Origin: Alphaproteobacteria bacterium
GTDB lineage: Bacteria > Pseudomonadota > Alphaproteobacteria > Sphingomonadales > Kordiimonadaceae
Assembly (NCBI GenBank): GCA_021774775.1
Contig: JAJFIT010000168.1
Span: 1 to 41,021, forward strand
Direction of reading: 5' to 3'
Length of the DNA: 41,021 bases
Notes under the pieces: generated by a model
What the model saw: only the letters and a program-made list of their open reading frames with translations
The model's database searches: none
Told to the model about the DNA's origin: nothing
Shown here: positions 10,147-18,484 of the stretch, piece after piece
Layout of the letters: each line of letters starts with the position of its first letter
Numbering within the stretch: the first letter of the stretch is position 1
Translations under genes and position numbers: made by a program

Positions 10147-13100
10147 ATGAAGCACACAAAATTATTGGACGCGGCAAAGATCGCGGGACTGAGCGCAGTT
10201 ATGGCTATTGGCATGCTGGGGCATCCAGCAACCGCAGCCGACGAAAACCCGTTTGCGGCGCTGAAACTTCGCACAATCGGCCCGGCGCTTACATCCGGCC
10301 GAGTGTCGGATTTCGCCTTCCACAAGGGGTCCCCGCAGTCGTTCTATTTGGCGACAGCTTCCGGGAATTTGTGGAAAACCAGCAACAACGGTACCACTTG
10401 GCAGGCTCTTTTTGAAAAAGAAGGCTCTTTCGCCATCGGTTCGGTGGTTATTGACCCAAGTAACCCCGAAACCGTTTGGGTTGGTACCGGCGAGAATAAC
10501 GCCCAGCGCTCGGTCGCAAATGGCGATGGGATATACAAGTCCGTTGACGGCGGAACGAGCTGGACCAACATGGGCCTGAAGGATTCGGGCCATATTAGCC
10601 AGATTTGGGTCGACCCAAAAGATAGCAATACTGTGCTTGTTGCATCACAAGGGCCGCTTTGGAATGCGGGCGGCGATCGCGGGCTTTATAAAACCACCGA
10701 CGGCGGCAAAAGCTGGAACCGTATTCTGAAGATCGACGAACATACCGGCGTTAACGAATTTGTTGTTGACCCGCGCGACAGCAATAATGTTGTTGTATCG
10801 ACATATCAGCGCCGCCGGCATGTTTGGGTGTTGATTAACGGTGGTCCCGGCAGCGGCATTCAACGTACAACCGACGGCGGTGCCAGCTGGCAAAAGGTGA
10901 CGACCGGCCTGCCATCGAAAGATGATATGGGCCGCATTGGCCTTGCGGGTGCACCGTCTGCACCGGAAACCATTTATGCGATTATTGAGGCCAGCAATGC
11001 CGAGCGCGGCGTATACCGGTCGGATAACTTCGGTATTTCATGGGGCAAGCAATCGGGTCACATGACCACCAGCCCGCAATATTACAACGAGCTTATGGTT
11101 GACCCCAACAACGCCGAACGTGTCTATTCGATGGATACTTTCACCAATGTGTCTGATGACGGCGGCAAAAACTGGCAGCGATTGTCTTCAAAGTTCCGGC
11201 ATGTGGATGACCACGCCATGTGGATCGACCCCGGCAACAGCAAGCATATGTATATCGGCGGTGACGGTGGTGCCTATGAAAGCTGGGACATGGGCACAAC
11301 ATGGAGGCAAATTAGAAACTTGCCGATCACACAGTTTTACCGCATTCAGCCCGACAATGCAGAGCCGTTTTATAACGTTTGCGGTGGAACCCAGGACAAT
11401 AATTCACTGTGTGCCCCGTCGCGTACCCTGGATATGCACGGTGTGGGCAACGAAGACTGGACAATTATTCTGGGCGGTGACGGTTACGAGCCGCAAATCG
11501 ACCCGACCGATCCCAATATAATCTATACCCAATACCAGTATGGTGGCCTGGCCCGCTATGATCGCCGCACGGGCGAGCGGGTTTATATCGCACCGCAAAC
11601 AGGTTCTGGCGAAAACGCGCCAAAGTGGAACTGGAACACACCGCTGGTTATCAGTCCGCATAATTCAAAACGCATTTATTATGCGTCCGAGCGGGTGTAC
11701 CGTTCAGATGACCGCGGCGATAACTGGACTACGATCAGCCCCGATCTGACCCAGAAAATAGACCGCAATACGCTTGAAGTTATGGGGCGTGTCTGGAGCG
11801 TAGATGCAATTGCGAAAAACGATTCAACCTCTAAATACGGCAGCATCATTGGCTTTAGCGAAAGTACCATCACGCCGGGTCTGTTGTATGTAGGCTCTGA
11901 TGATGGATTGATCAGTGTGTCTGAGGACGGCGGAGACAACTGGCGCTCGGTGAACAGCTTCCGCGGCGTGCCGGACATGTCATTGGTGGAGGATGTACAG
12001 GCATCCATGCACGACGAAAATGTCGCTTATGCTGCAATCGACAACCACAAGCGCGGCGATTACAAGCCCTATCTGCTTAAAACTACCAACAAGGGCAAAA
12101 GCTGGCGTTTGATCAGTGGTAACCTGCCGGAAAGAGGTTCGGTTCATACAGTCGTTGAAGACCATGTGGACCCGAACCTGTTGTTCGTAGGCACGGAATA
12201 CGGCCTGTTTTTTACCCAGGACGGCGGCGAGAACTGGCACCAGATGAAAGCCGGTTTCCCGACAATAGCGGTTCGTGATGTTGAAATTCAGCGCCGCGAG
12301 AATGATCTGGTGGTCGGCACATTTGGCCGCGGTGTCTATATTTTGGATGACTATTCACCGCTCAGAAGTGCTGCTGCAGACGTTGCGGCTGCTCGCGCCA
12401 CATTGTTCCCGGTTAAAAACGCATGGCTGTATATTGAAGGCGACCAATACGGCAATGAACTGAAAGGAAGCCAGGGAGACGCATATTACGCCGCTGAAAA
12501 CCCGCCGTTTGGTGCTGTGTTTACCTATTATTTGAACCAGTCTTACCTGCCGCAGTCAGATACGCGCCGTAAGGTCGAACGTGAAACTGAAAAGACTGGC
12601 GGCGATACGCCTTATCCGTCATGGGATGTGCTGCGCGCCGAAGACAACGAAGAAGCGCCGAAGGTGTTCATGACCATCAGTGATCGTGCCGGGAGTGTTG
12701 TGCGCCGCCTTGGGGTTAACCATACAGAAGGCCTGCATCGGGCTGCATGGGACCTGCGCCTGGACGCGCCGCAAAAGATAAGTTTGGCAAGTTCGTCAGG
12801 CTATAGCCCACCGTGGGTACGTGCACCATACGGTCCACTGGCTTTGCCTGGTGACTATACGGCATCGTTGTCTGTACGCCAAAACGGGCAGGTTACCCAA
12901 TTGGGAACAGTACAGTCTTTCACCGTCAAGCCGCTGAACAACAGTCCCGAGATCACGGGTGACCGGGAAGCATTGCTAGCGTTCCAGCAGAAAACCGCCG
13001 ACTTGCGGCGTGCTGTTGACGGGGCCAATGGTGTTATCGGCGAAATGCGGTCGCGCATCAGTCACCTGAATGCGGCATTGGTTCGTACCAGTGCATCAAC

Positions 13101-13434
13101 AGAAGTACAGAAACAAACACTGAACGCAATCAACACTGAGCTTCGCATCGTCAAAACGATGATGAACGGTGACCGGACCGTTGGGTCGCGCAACGAAGCC
13201 ACGCCTATGTCTATTTCGGGCAGGGTTGGCTCTATCATGTTCAGTCATTGGCGGTCACAGGCACCGGTTACCGGCGGTAACCAGAATGCATACGAGATTG
13301 CGGCCAACGAGTTTGCCGTTGCACTGGATCGGTTGCGCAGCATTGATCAGCGCTTGCATGCGTTTGAGCAGGAACTTGATCAGGCCGGGGCACCGTGGAC
13401 ACCGGGCCGGGTGCCAACCTGGAAGCCCGAATAG
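10147..13434 (+). CDS. Secreted Asp-box (BNR/Vps10-like) beta-propeller protein, paralogue 3
   Basis: ATG 10147 follows an AAAGGGCG ribosome site and opens a signal peptide (MKHTKLLDAAKIAGLSAVM to PATA before ADENP); the upstream ATG at 10102 falls inside a hairpin and is unlikely. The protein is 1095 aa. After TIGPALTSGRVSDF there are about eleven Asp boxes, including KTSNNGTTW, KSVDGGTSW, KTTDGGKSW, RTTDGGASW, VSDDGGKNW, RSDDRGDNW, VSEDGGDNW, KTTNKGKSW and FTQDGGENW. The C-terminus again has an Ig-like strand region (LPGDYTASLSVRQNG) and a helical part. The three paralogues keep the same architecture but are clearly diverged, so the triplication is old. Binding or hydrolysis of a polysaccharide or protein is possible; nothing in the sequence decides. 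Confidence 0.85.
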   Translation: MKHTKLLDAAKIAGLSAVMAIGMLGHPATAADENPFAALKLRTIGPALTSGRVSDFAFHKGSPQSFYLATASGNLWKTSNNGTTWQALFEKEGSFAIGSVVIDPSNPETVWVGTGENNAQRSVANGDGIYKSVDGGTSWTNMGLKDSGHISQIWVDPKDSNTVLVASQGPLWNAGGDRGLYKTTDGGKSWNRILKIDEHTGVNEFVVDPRDSNNVVVSTYQRRRHVWVLINGGPGSGIQRTTDGGASWQKVTTGLPSKDDMGRIGLAGAPSAPETIYAIIEASNAERGVYRSDNFGISWGKQSGHMTTSPQYYNELMVDPNNAERVYSMDTFTNVSDDGGKNWQRLSSKFRHVDDHAMWIDPGNSKHMYIGGDGGAYESWDMGTTWRQIRNLPITQFYRIQPDNAEPFYNVCGGTQDNNSLCAPSRTLDMHGVGNEDWTIILGGDGYEPQIDPTDPNIIYTQYQYGGLARYDRRTGERVYIAPQTGSGENAPKWNWNTPLVISPHNSKRIYYASERVYRSDDRGDNWTTISPDLTQKIDRNTLEVMGRVWSVDAIAKNDSTSKYGSIIGFSESTITPGLLYVGSDDGLISVSEDGGDNWRSVNSFRGVPDMSLVEDVQASMHDENVAYAAIDNHKRGDYKPYLLKTTNKGKSWRLISGNLPERGSVHTVVEDHVDPNLLFVGTEYGLFFTQDGGENWHQMKAGFPTIAVRDVEIQRRENDLVVGTFGRGVYILDDYSPLRSAAADVAAARATLFPVKNAWLYIEGDQYGNELKGSQGDAYYAAENPPFGAVFTYYLNQSYLPQSDTRRKVERETEKTGGDTPYPSWDVLRAEDNEEAPKVFMTISDRAGSVVRRLGVNHTEGLHRAAWDLRLDAPQKISLASSSGYSPPWVRAPYGPLALPGDYTASLSVRQNGQVTQLGTVQSFTVKPLNNSPEITGDREALLAFQQKTADLRRAVDGANGVIGEMRSRISHLNAALVRTSASTEVQKQTLNAINTELRIVKTMMNGDRTVGSRNEATPMSISGRVGSIMFSHWRSQAPVTGGNQNAYEIAANEFAVALDRLRSIDQRLHAFEQELDQAGAPWTPGRVPTWKPE

Positions 13435-13451
13435 AATGTAGGAATAATGGG

Positions 13452-13469
13452 AAGGGCGTTCGCGCCCTT
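13452..13469 (+). terminator. UUCG-loop hairpin between convergent genes
   Basis: A 7-bp stem (13452-13458 with 13463-13469) closes a UUCG tetraloop between the end of propeller gene 3 and the end of the convergent LysR gene. There is no clear U-run on either side. Its position suggests a bidirectional transcription end. Confidence 0.45.
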
Positions 13470-13476
13470 GCCAAGC

Positions 13477-14358
13477 CTATCGGTGAGCGCTTTCCCCGCT
13501 GAGTTTTTGTGCAAGCTCACGAGCATTGCTGAAAATAAAATCCCGAAACACCTTTAGCCGCTCGGTTGAGCGTAAATCTCTATGGGTTAATATCCAGAAG
13601 TCCGCGGCAGGTTGCGGGTCTGATAGCCGAACGAAACTTTTGTCCCCGTCCATAATCGCACAGGGCAAAAAACCAAGCCCCATCTGTTGGCGAACGCCCT
13701 CCCGCTGGATAAGCGGATTGTTGAAGTGTCCCGCCAATTTAAGATGTGGAAAGGGTGTAGATTCAATCCAAGCGGGGTGATTCTCAGGGGAACCCCATCC
13801 TAACCACCGAGCTTTGCAGAGTGGGTCGGAGAAATCGTGTTTTTCTGCATAATCCTTGTGAGCATATGCCGCTTGATGTGCTTTGCCGATGCGGCGACCG
13901 ATCAAATGGTTAGCCGGTTCATTTGTGAACCGAAGAGCTATGTCGGCCTCTCGTCGATTTAGATCGTAAACCTCGAGAGAATCGTCAATTTTGAGTGTGA
14001 TGTCAGGATAGAGAGTTTGAAACTCCGCGAAATAAGGCATGAGAACTGCGACCGCTACCGCGTCGGGCATGGTTACATTGATTTGCCCTTCCAGCTCGGT
14101 GTCGCGGCCAAGAACCTTCAAGCCGTATGCGTCGACCTTCTCTCTAAGCTCCTGGGATATAGGTAATAAGTCCTTACCTGCCGGAGTTAGGCGGTAACCT
14201 TCAGGTGTTCGGTCAAACAAACGGGCGGCCAGTTGCTTCTCAAGTGCTTCAATGCGTCGGGACACGGTGCTGTGGCTGACGCGCAGGCTTTTTGCGGCCG
14301 TCCGCATCGAAGGCGCTTCAGCAACGGCTAAGAATATTTTCAAATCATCCCAATTCAT
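13477..14358 (-). CDS. LysR-family transcriptional regulator
   Basis: A 293-aa LysR protein. The N-terminal winged helix reads WDDLKIFLAVAEAPSMRTAA, with the recognition part SHSTVSRRIEALEKQLAARL, followed by the effector-binding domain. ATG 14358 is preferred; an upstream TTG extension to 14379 would start inside a 16-bp palindrome that is probably the operator. It is divergent from a MAPEG protein gene, the usual arrangement for a LysR regulator and its target, and convergent with the propeller cluster. The ligand is not readable. Members starting with NWDDLKIFL are common in proteobacteria and control diverse small-molecule responses. Confidence 0.88.
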   Translation of the reverse strand: MNWDDLKIFLAVAEAPSMRTAAKSLRVSHSTVSRRIEALEKQLAARLFDRTPEGYRLTPAGKDLLPISQELREKVDAYGLKVLGRDTELEGQINVTMPDAVAVAVLMPYFAEFQTLYPDITLKIDDSLEVYDLNRREADIALRFTNEPANHLIGRRIGKAHQAAYAHKDYAEKHDFSDPLCKARWLGWGSPENHPAWIESTPFPHLKLAGHFNNPLIQREGVRQQMGLGFLPCAIMDGDKSFVRLSDPQPAADFWILTHRDLRSTERLKVFRDFIFSNARELAQKLSGESAHR

Positions 14359-14361
14359 GAC

Positions 14362-14377
14362 GGTGCATATATGCACC
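14362..14377. promoter_or_regulatory. 16-bp perfect palindrome, probable LysR operator
   Basis: GGTGCATATATGCACC is a perfect palindrome three bases upstream of the LysR start codon and about 105 bases before the divergent MAPEG gene. A site so close to its own start suggests autoregulation. The binding protein is inferred from position. Confidence 0.55.
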
Positions 14378-14481
14378 AACGCGGTTGAAATTCAATGGCT
14401 GTGAATAAATAAATTCATTGCCAAGTTAGCAGCGAACCGAAGTATCCGGTCAATTAAAACACTTAAACGAGGGGATAATCT

Positions 14482-14880
14482 ATGACACTTCCAATTATCG
14501 CGGCACTTGCTGCCGCTTTTCTCGCTGTAATGCAGGTAATTTTGATGTTGGGTGTTGGTTTGAAAAGAGGATCGACCGGCATATCATTGGGGGATGGCGG
14601 CGATGAAGACATGCTGCGTCGTATCCGCCGTCACGGTAACTTCATTGAAAACGCGCCCATGGTTTTGATCTTGTTATCGCTACTGGGAATACTGGGTGGC
14701 GGTCAAAATATTGTGTTTGGTTTTGCCGTGCTGTTTATCGTAACGCGAATATCGCATGCTATCGCGCTGTCCAGCGCATCCGCGCCAACTGCATTCAGAG
14801 CAGTGGGCGCATTTGGCACCCTAATCAGCTTGGTCGGCACCGCTGGTGTTCTGGTGTGGCAGGTTTCCACCATGATGTAA
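14482..14880 (+). CDS. MAPEG family membrane protein
   Basis: A 132-aa integral membrane protein with about four hydrophobic segments. It carries the family signature around residues 46-60 (RRIRRHGNFIENAPM). MAPEG proteins include microsomal glutathione transferases and related enzymes of eicosanoid or glutathione chemistry; bacterial members are usually poorly characterised and could act in detoxification of lipophilic electrophiles. GAGGGG at 14469-14474 is a good ribosome site for this start. It is divergent from a LysR gene and is followed by an intrinsic terminator, so it is a single-gene unit. Confidence 0.85.
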   Translation: MTLPIIAALAAAFLAVMQVILMLGVGLKRGSTGISLGDGGDEDMLRRIRRHGNFIENAPMVLILLSLLGILGGGQNIVFGFAVLFIVTRISHAIALSSASAPTAFRAVGAFGTLISLVGTAGVLVWQVSTMM

Positions 14881-14943
14881 TCGACGTTCAGTGTGACCAA
14901 GTGGGCCATATGAAGTATCTCATCAATGAAAATGGCCATCAGG

Positions 14944-14976
14944 AAGGTTGGCGATCTCCACTCGCCAGCCTTTTTT
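14944..14976 (+). terminator. Intrinsic terminator after the MAPEG gene
   Basis: An 11-bp stem with one G-U pair (14944-14954 with 14962-14972), a 7-base loop and a run of six T at 14971-14976. It lies 64 bases past the MAPEG stop. Confidence 0.85.
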
Positions 14977-15096
14977 CATATTTGTTAATCGGCTTGATCG
15001 ATAATATGTTTCGATTAAATCAATTAGAGTAATGGCAATCGATACTCTAGACTTACTTTGAATTGAAAACGTCACGTATTTTAAAGGATAAATTAA

Positions 15097-15621
15097 ATGA
15101 TTTCGAATGTTCCACAGGTCACCTTCAAGACCCGGATGCGCAACGACGCTCTTGAAGGCCCTAACCCGTTTGAATGGAAAGGCGTCACGTCGGCGGATAT
15201 TTTTGACGGCAAGAAGGTTGTTGTGTTTTCCTTGCCCGGGGCCTTTACGCCAACTTGTTCAACCAGCCATTTGCCGCGCTTTGAAGAACTGTACACAGAC
15301 TTCAAGTCGCTCGGCGTGGATGCGGTAGTATGTATTTCCGTAAATGATGCATTCGTAATGTACCAATGGGGGCTTCAACAAGGAGCCAGGAATGTCTTTT
15401 TACTGCCCGATGGCAGCGGCGAGTTCACCAGAAAAATGGGGATGCTGGTCTGTAAGGATAACCTTGGATTTGGTATGCGTAGCTGGCGCTATTCGATGCT
15501 GGTCAATGACGGAAAGATTGAGAAGATGTTCATTGAAGATGGCTTTGAGGACAATTGCGCCACAGACCCATTTGAAGTATCCGATGCAGATACCATGTTG
15601 AACTATCTGAAATCACTATAG
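15097..15621 (+). CDS. Prx5-like peroxiredoxin
   Basis: A 174-aa thiol peroxidase of the AhpC/TSA superfamily, Prx5 (PMP20) branch, which reduces peroxides using glutathione or thioredoxin. The active-site loop is PGAFTPTCS with the peroxidatic Cys at residue 54; Cys79 lies in VVCISVND, and [12 protein letters not shown] is a typical late motif. There is no glutaredoxin fusion of the kind seen in some relatives. AAAGGA at 15083-15088 fixes the start. The gene stands alone between the MAPEG terminator and a convergent Lrp gene, next to other thiol- and sulfur-related genes. Confidence 0.92.
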   Translation: MISNVPQVTFKTRMRNDALEGPNPFEWKGVTSADIFDGKKVVVFSLPGAFTPTCSTSHLPRFEELYTDFKSLGVDAVVCISVNDAFVMYQWGLQQGARNVFLLPDGSGEFTRKMGMLVCKDNLGFGMRSWRYSMLVNDGKIEKMFIEDGFEDNCATDPFEVSDADTMLNYLKSL

Positions 15622-15677
15622 TTGAGCACGCTATGGCCAGCTGACCCTTCTTTGCAGGGGGGATGGTTGTCCGTTGA

Positions 15678-16130
15678 TTACTGCGGCAACTGGAACGACC
15701 TTTTAACAGTCCCGTAGGCGATGTGAGATTCGATTGAGGCTATGCCCGGTATTTTGTGAAGATGCAGTTTCACGAACTGTTCGTAGTCTTCCAGGCTTTT
15801 GCCGACTATATGCACAAGATAGTCGGCAGAACCAGCCATCAGAAAACACTCTAAAATCATATCCAGATCACCCACATGTTTTTCAAAAATCTGGACGGTG
15901 GATTCGTCGTGCTGTTGCAGGCGTATCATGGCAAATACACTGATCGGCCAACCACATTTATTGTGGTCAACGACAGCGGTATAGTCCTGGATTATGCCTT
16001 CGCGCTCCAGTTTGCGAACCCGGCGCAGGCAGGGTGACGGTGAAAGGTTTACATTTGCAGCCAGATCATTGTTTGTGATTCGGCCATCTTTCTGCAATTC
16101 GAAGACTATTTTTCTATCAATTGTGTCCAT
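15678..16130 (-). CDS. Lrp/AsnC-family regulator, probable regulator of methionine gamma-lyase
   Basis: A 150-aa protein starting MDTIDRKIVFELQKDGRITN. It has the helix-turn-helix LAANVNLSPSPCLRRVRKLE and a C-terminal RAM ligand-sensing domain (GSADYLVHIVGKSLEDYEQF). ATG 16130 has AAAGGTG upstream; the longer start at 16160 would place coding sequence across an inverted repeat and leave no ribosome site. It is divergent from methionine gamma-lyase, the same pairing as the mdeR-mdeA genes of Pseudomonas putida, so I infer it senses methionine or a related amino acid and activates the lyase gene. Confidence 0.88.
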   Translation of the reverse strand: MDTIDRKIVFELQKDGRITNNDLAANVNLSPSPCLRRVRKLEREGIIQDYTAVVDHNKCGWPISVFAMIRLQQHDESTVQIFEKHVGDLDMILECFLMAGSADYLVHIVGKSLEDYEQFVKLHLHKIPGIASIESHIAYGTVKRSFQLPQ

Positions 16131-16140
16131 AGTTGCACCT

Positions 16141-16160
16141 TTTTTGGCATATATTGCCAA
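16141..16160. promoter_or_regulatory. Lrp-type box near the regulator start
   Basis: Contains an inverted repeat TTGGCA-N5-TGCCAA at 16144-16160 directly upstream of the Lrp gene. The first 15 bases, TTTTTGGCATATATT, recur with one change at 16280-16294 near the lyase start. Probable regulator-binding site by position and symmetry. Confidence 0.55.
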
Positions 16161-16212
16161 TATAGCTACTCAATAAGTCGAATAATGCAAGCAAATTGCG
16201 CCCAAAATTTGT

Positions 16213-16218
16213 TATAAT
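16213..16218 (+). promoter_or_regulatory. Consensus -10 hexamer upstream of methionine gamma-lyase
   Basis: TATAAT lies 109 bases before the lyase start. No good -35 hexamer is spaced 16-18 bases upstream, which fits an activator-dependent promoter. Confidence 0.4.
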
Positions 16219-16279
16219 TGGAACCAGTTCGAATAGTGCCGCGCGAACGACTTAGAGCCGGTAAACGAGCTTGCATTTA

Positions 16280-16300
16280 TTTTTGGCACATATTCTTGGT
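16280..16300. promoter_or_regulatory. Lrp-type box near the lyase start
   Basis: TTTTTGGCACATATT repeats the box at 16141 in the same orientation with one mismatch, followed by GGTGC, which is partly symmetrical with GGCAC. It ends 26 bases before the lyase ATG. Confidence 0.5.
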
Positions 16301-16326
16301 GCATTCCTTGGGTGAGAGATTTAACG

Positions 16327-17562
16327 ATGGGCAAAAGTGGGAAACTAGATAAAGAAGCCGGGTTCGCGACGCGTGCGATACATCAAGGGCACCGGGCTGC
16401 AGACCATCACGGGGCGCTCAATCCGCCTGTCTATATGTCGTCAACCTTTGCTTTTGAAACAGCAGAAGAGGGTGGCGATATTTTTGCCGGTGAAAAAGAA
16501 GGGTATTTTTACTCTCGAATTTCCAATCCAACCCTCGCGCTGCTTGAAACGCGCCTGGCAGACCTTGAAGGCGGTGAAGCGGCGGTTTCAGCGTCGTCGG
16601 GCATGGGGGCCATATGCTCCACGATTTGGACATTGGTTGCCCCCGGAGACGAGATAATCACAGACGGTACCCTTTATGGCTGTACATTCTCTTTCTTTCG
16701 GGAATCGCTGCGCAAATTTGGTATCATCGTCACCCATGTGGACTTAACCGAACCAGCTAACCTGGTTGAGGCGATCAGCGACAAAACCAAAGTGGTCTAC
16801 TTCGAAACACCGGCCAATCCGAATATGCGGATTGTTGATATTAAAGAAATCAGCAAAATTGCCCACACCACCGGTGCAACTGTTGTGGTTGATAACACCT
16901 ACAGCACGCCCTATTTGCAGCAACCGTTGTCGCTCGGGGCGGATTTGGTGGTTCATTCCGCAACAAAATATCTGGGTGGCCACGGAGACCTGGTTGCTGG
17001 CGCGGTAGTTGGTTCAGCCGACATAATCCAGCAAATTCGCCTTGTTGGCCTTAAGGACATGACAGGTGCCGTGCTGTCAGCCCAGGACGCAAACCTGATC
17101 CTGCGCGGCATCAAGACGCTGGAGTTGCGGATGGAGCGCCACTGTGACAGCGCAGAGAAAGTGGCAGCCTACCTTGAAAGCCACCCACGGGTCACCAAAG
17201 TTTATTATCCCGGGTTGGAAAGTTTCCCTCAGCATGCAGTTGCCAAGAAGCAGATGGCGCGATTTGGCGGTATGGTGCCGTTCGAAATTGAAGGTGGTAT
17301 TCTTGCTGCAAAGAAACTGTTGAATGCACTGGATTTGATAACCATCGCAGTCAGTTTAGGCGATGCAGAAACGCTTATTCAACACCCGGCTAGTATGACA
17401 CATTCAACCTACAGCCCGGAAGAATTGGCCAAATATCATATCAGCGAAGGCCTGGTTCGCCTGTCGGTCGGCCTGGAGCAAGTGGATGATATTTTGGCGG
17501 ATTTGGAGCATGCCTTTGAAGCCGCTTACGGTCCACGTTCTGGAGCCATCGCAGCGGAGTAA
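16327..17562 (+). CDS. megL: Methionine gamma-lyase
   Basis: A PLP-dependent Cys/Met-metabolism enzyme of about 411 aa. It splits L-methionine to methanethiol, ammonia and 2-oxobutyrate in the cytoplasm. The PLP lysine is K214 in SATKYLGGH and the phosphate-binding part is SSGMGAI. Cys119 in LYGCTF matches the Cys116 that marks true methionine gamma-lyases and is absent in cystathionine enzymes, with the same three-residue offset seen at the PLP lysine (K211 in P. putida). ATG 16327 gives a normal N-terminus; an in-frame GTG 16312 overlaps the likely ribosome site GGTGAGAG. It is divergent from the Lrp regulator. The family assignment is firm; the choice of lyase over gamma-synthase rests on the Cys. 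Confidence 0.92.
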   Translation: MGKSGKLDKEAGFATRAIHQGHRAADHHGALNPPVYMSSTFAFETAEEGGDIFAGEKEGYFYSRISNPTLALLETRLADLEGGEAAVSASSGMGAICSTIWTLVAPGDEIITDGTLYGCTFSFFRESLRKFGIIVTHVDLTEPANLVEAISDKTKVVYFETPANPNMRIVDIKEISKIAHTTGATVVVDNTYSTPYLQQPLSLGADLVVHSATKYLGGHGDLVAGAVVGSADIIQQIRLVGLKDMTGAVLSAQDANLILRGIKTLELRMERHCDSAEKVAAYLESHPRVTKVYYPGLESFPQHAVAKKQMARFGGMVPFEIEGGILAAKKLLNALDLITIAVSLGDAETLIQHPASMTHSTYSPEELAKYHISEGLVRLSVGLEQVDDILADLEHAFEAAYGPRSGAIAAE

Positions 17563-17598
17563 GCGCAAAGTCAGCTTAGGGGTGGAAAGCCCGTGCGG

Positions 17599-18228
17599 TT
17601 ACGGTGTGAGAAACTTGGTTTTTTCTTCGTCGCGCAGAAGAAATTTAAGCCATTCCAGCAGGTTAGCATTTCGGGCGTAAGCGCGCAGTGCGCTCCGGTT
17701 TTGGCGGTAGGCCCGCTCAATGTCTGCAAGAAGGGCCTCGCGGTCGTCGGGTTCCATAACCCGGTACACAAGCGTCCCAACACGAATGCGGTCGTAAAAC
17801 AGGAATGTGTCGTATTCTGCCAGGCTTCTGGCTGTGCGCCATGCATTCAATGCCTCAATCTCATTGCCCGGCACAAAACCCGCCAGTCCTGCCAATCGCT
17901 GCCACGCAAACGCGTTCATTGGCGCAAGTTCAATACCCGAGCGAAGTGATGCCAGAGCCTTGTTGAGATTTTCCGGGTTTGCTTCCAAAGCAACATAGGC
18001 CGCACCCAAGTCCGTCATGGCTTTGGCGCTGTTGGTTAGCATTACCGCCTGTTCGCGGCTTTCAATCAGCGTTTCGATTTCGGTGCTCGCAAGCTGTTTT
18101 CCTGCGCTAATATCCCGGTAGACCGGCTCGCCGGTGGCCATCCAGACGGCGGCCAGGAAATTGGGAACCCCGAACCACAGCAGGGTCAAGGCCGCAGCAG
18201 CGAGAATGATATTGCGGATGTTCAACAT
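17599..18228 (-). CDS. TPR-like protein with an N-terminal membrane anchor
   Basis: I do not recognise a named family. The 209-aa product starts with a hydrophobic segment (NIILAAAALTLLWFGVPNFLAAVW) that should anchor it in the inner membrane. The helical body has TPR-like periodicity: LGAAYVALEANPENLNKALA, then GIELAPMNAFAWQRLA, then EIEALNAWRTARSLAEYD. This pattern suggests a periplasmic scaffold. It is convergent with methionine gamma-lyase (36-base gap) and divergent from the BCCT transporter. The ribosome site is weak (GGAACC). Confidence 0.6.
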   Translation of the reverse strand: MLNIRNIILAAAALTLLWFGVPNFLAAVWMATGEPVYRDISAGKQLASTEIETLIESREQAVMLTNSAKAMTDLGAAYVALEANPENLNKALASLRSGIELAPMNAFAWQRLAGLAGFVPGNEIEALNAWRTARSLAEYDTFLFYDRIRVGTLVYRVMEPDDREALLADIERAYRQNRSALRAYARNANLLEWLKFLLRDEEKTKFLTP

Positions 18229-18338
18229 ACGGTTCCGATCAGATTGTCAGCCGAGAAAATGTTTTTTTGGCTTAACCACTATAAGAATGGGCTGTTAGTC
18301 ATCCAAAAATCAAGACTTCAGTGCTATTTTCTGCAACT

Positions 18339-18373
18339 CAAAATGGATTTTGGGATGTAAACTATCCATTTTG
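18339..18373. promoter_or_regulatory. 10-bp inverted repeat upstream of the BCCT gene
   Basis: CAAAATGGAT (18339-18348) and its exact complement (18364-18373) are separated by 15 bases, about 110 bases before the BCCT start. It could be an operator or a leader hairpin. Confidence 0.4.
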
Positions 18374-18484
18374 CAAAGATTTTTGTGGAACTTGACGACA
18401 TAACTCAGTGATTTCAATGCATGCCAAAGTGGATTAGGCTGGTTTTCCTTAGCAACACAGGCTCGTATCAAAGCAGGAATTTTT

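Noticed and set aside
3615-13434. Repetitive DNA or a CRISPR-like array in the propeller genes.
   Set aside because: The repetition is at protein level (Asp boxes at irregular spacing), with no identical DNA repeats or spacers.
16327-17562. Cystathionine gamma-synthase or O-acetylhomoserine sulfhydrylase.
   Set aside because: The LYGCTF cysteine and the divergent Lrp gene favour methionine gamma-lyase; the related enzymes usually lack that cysteine.
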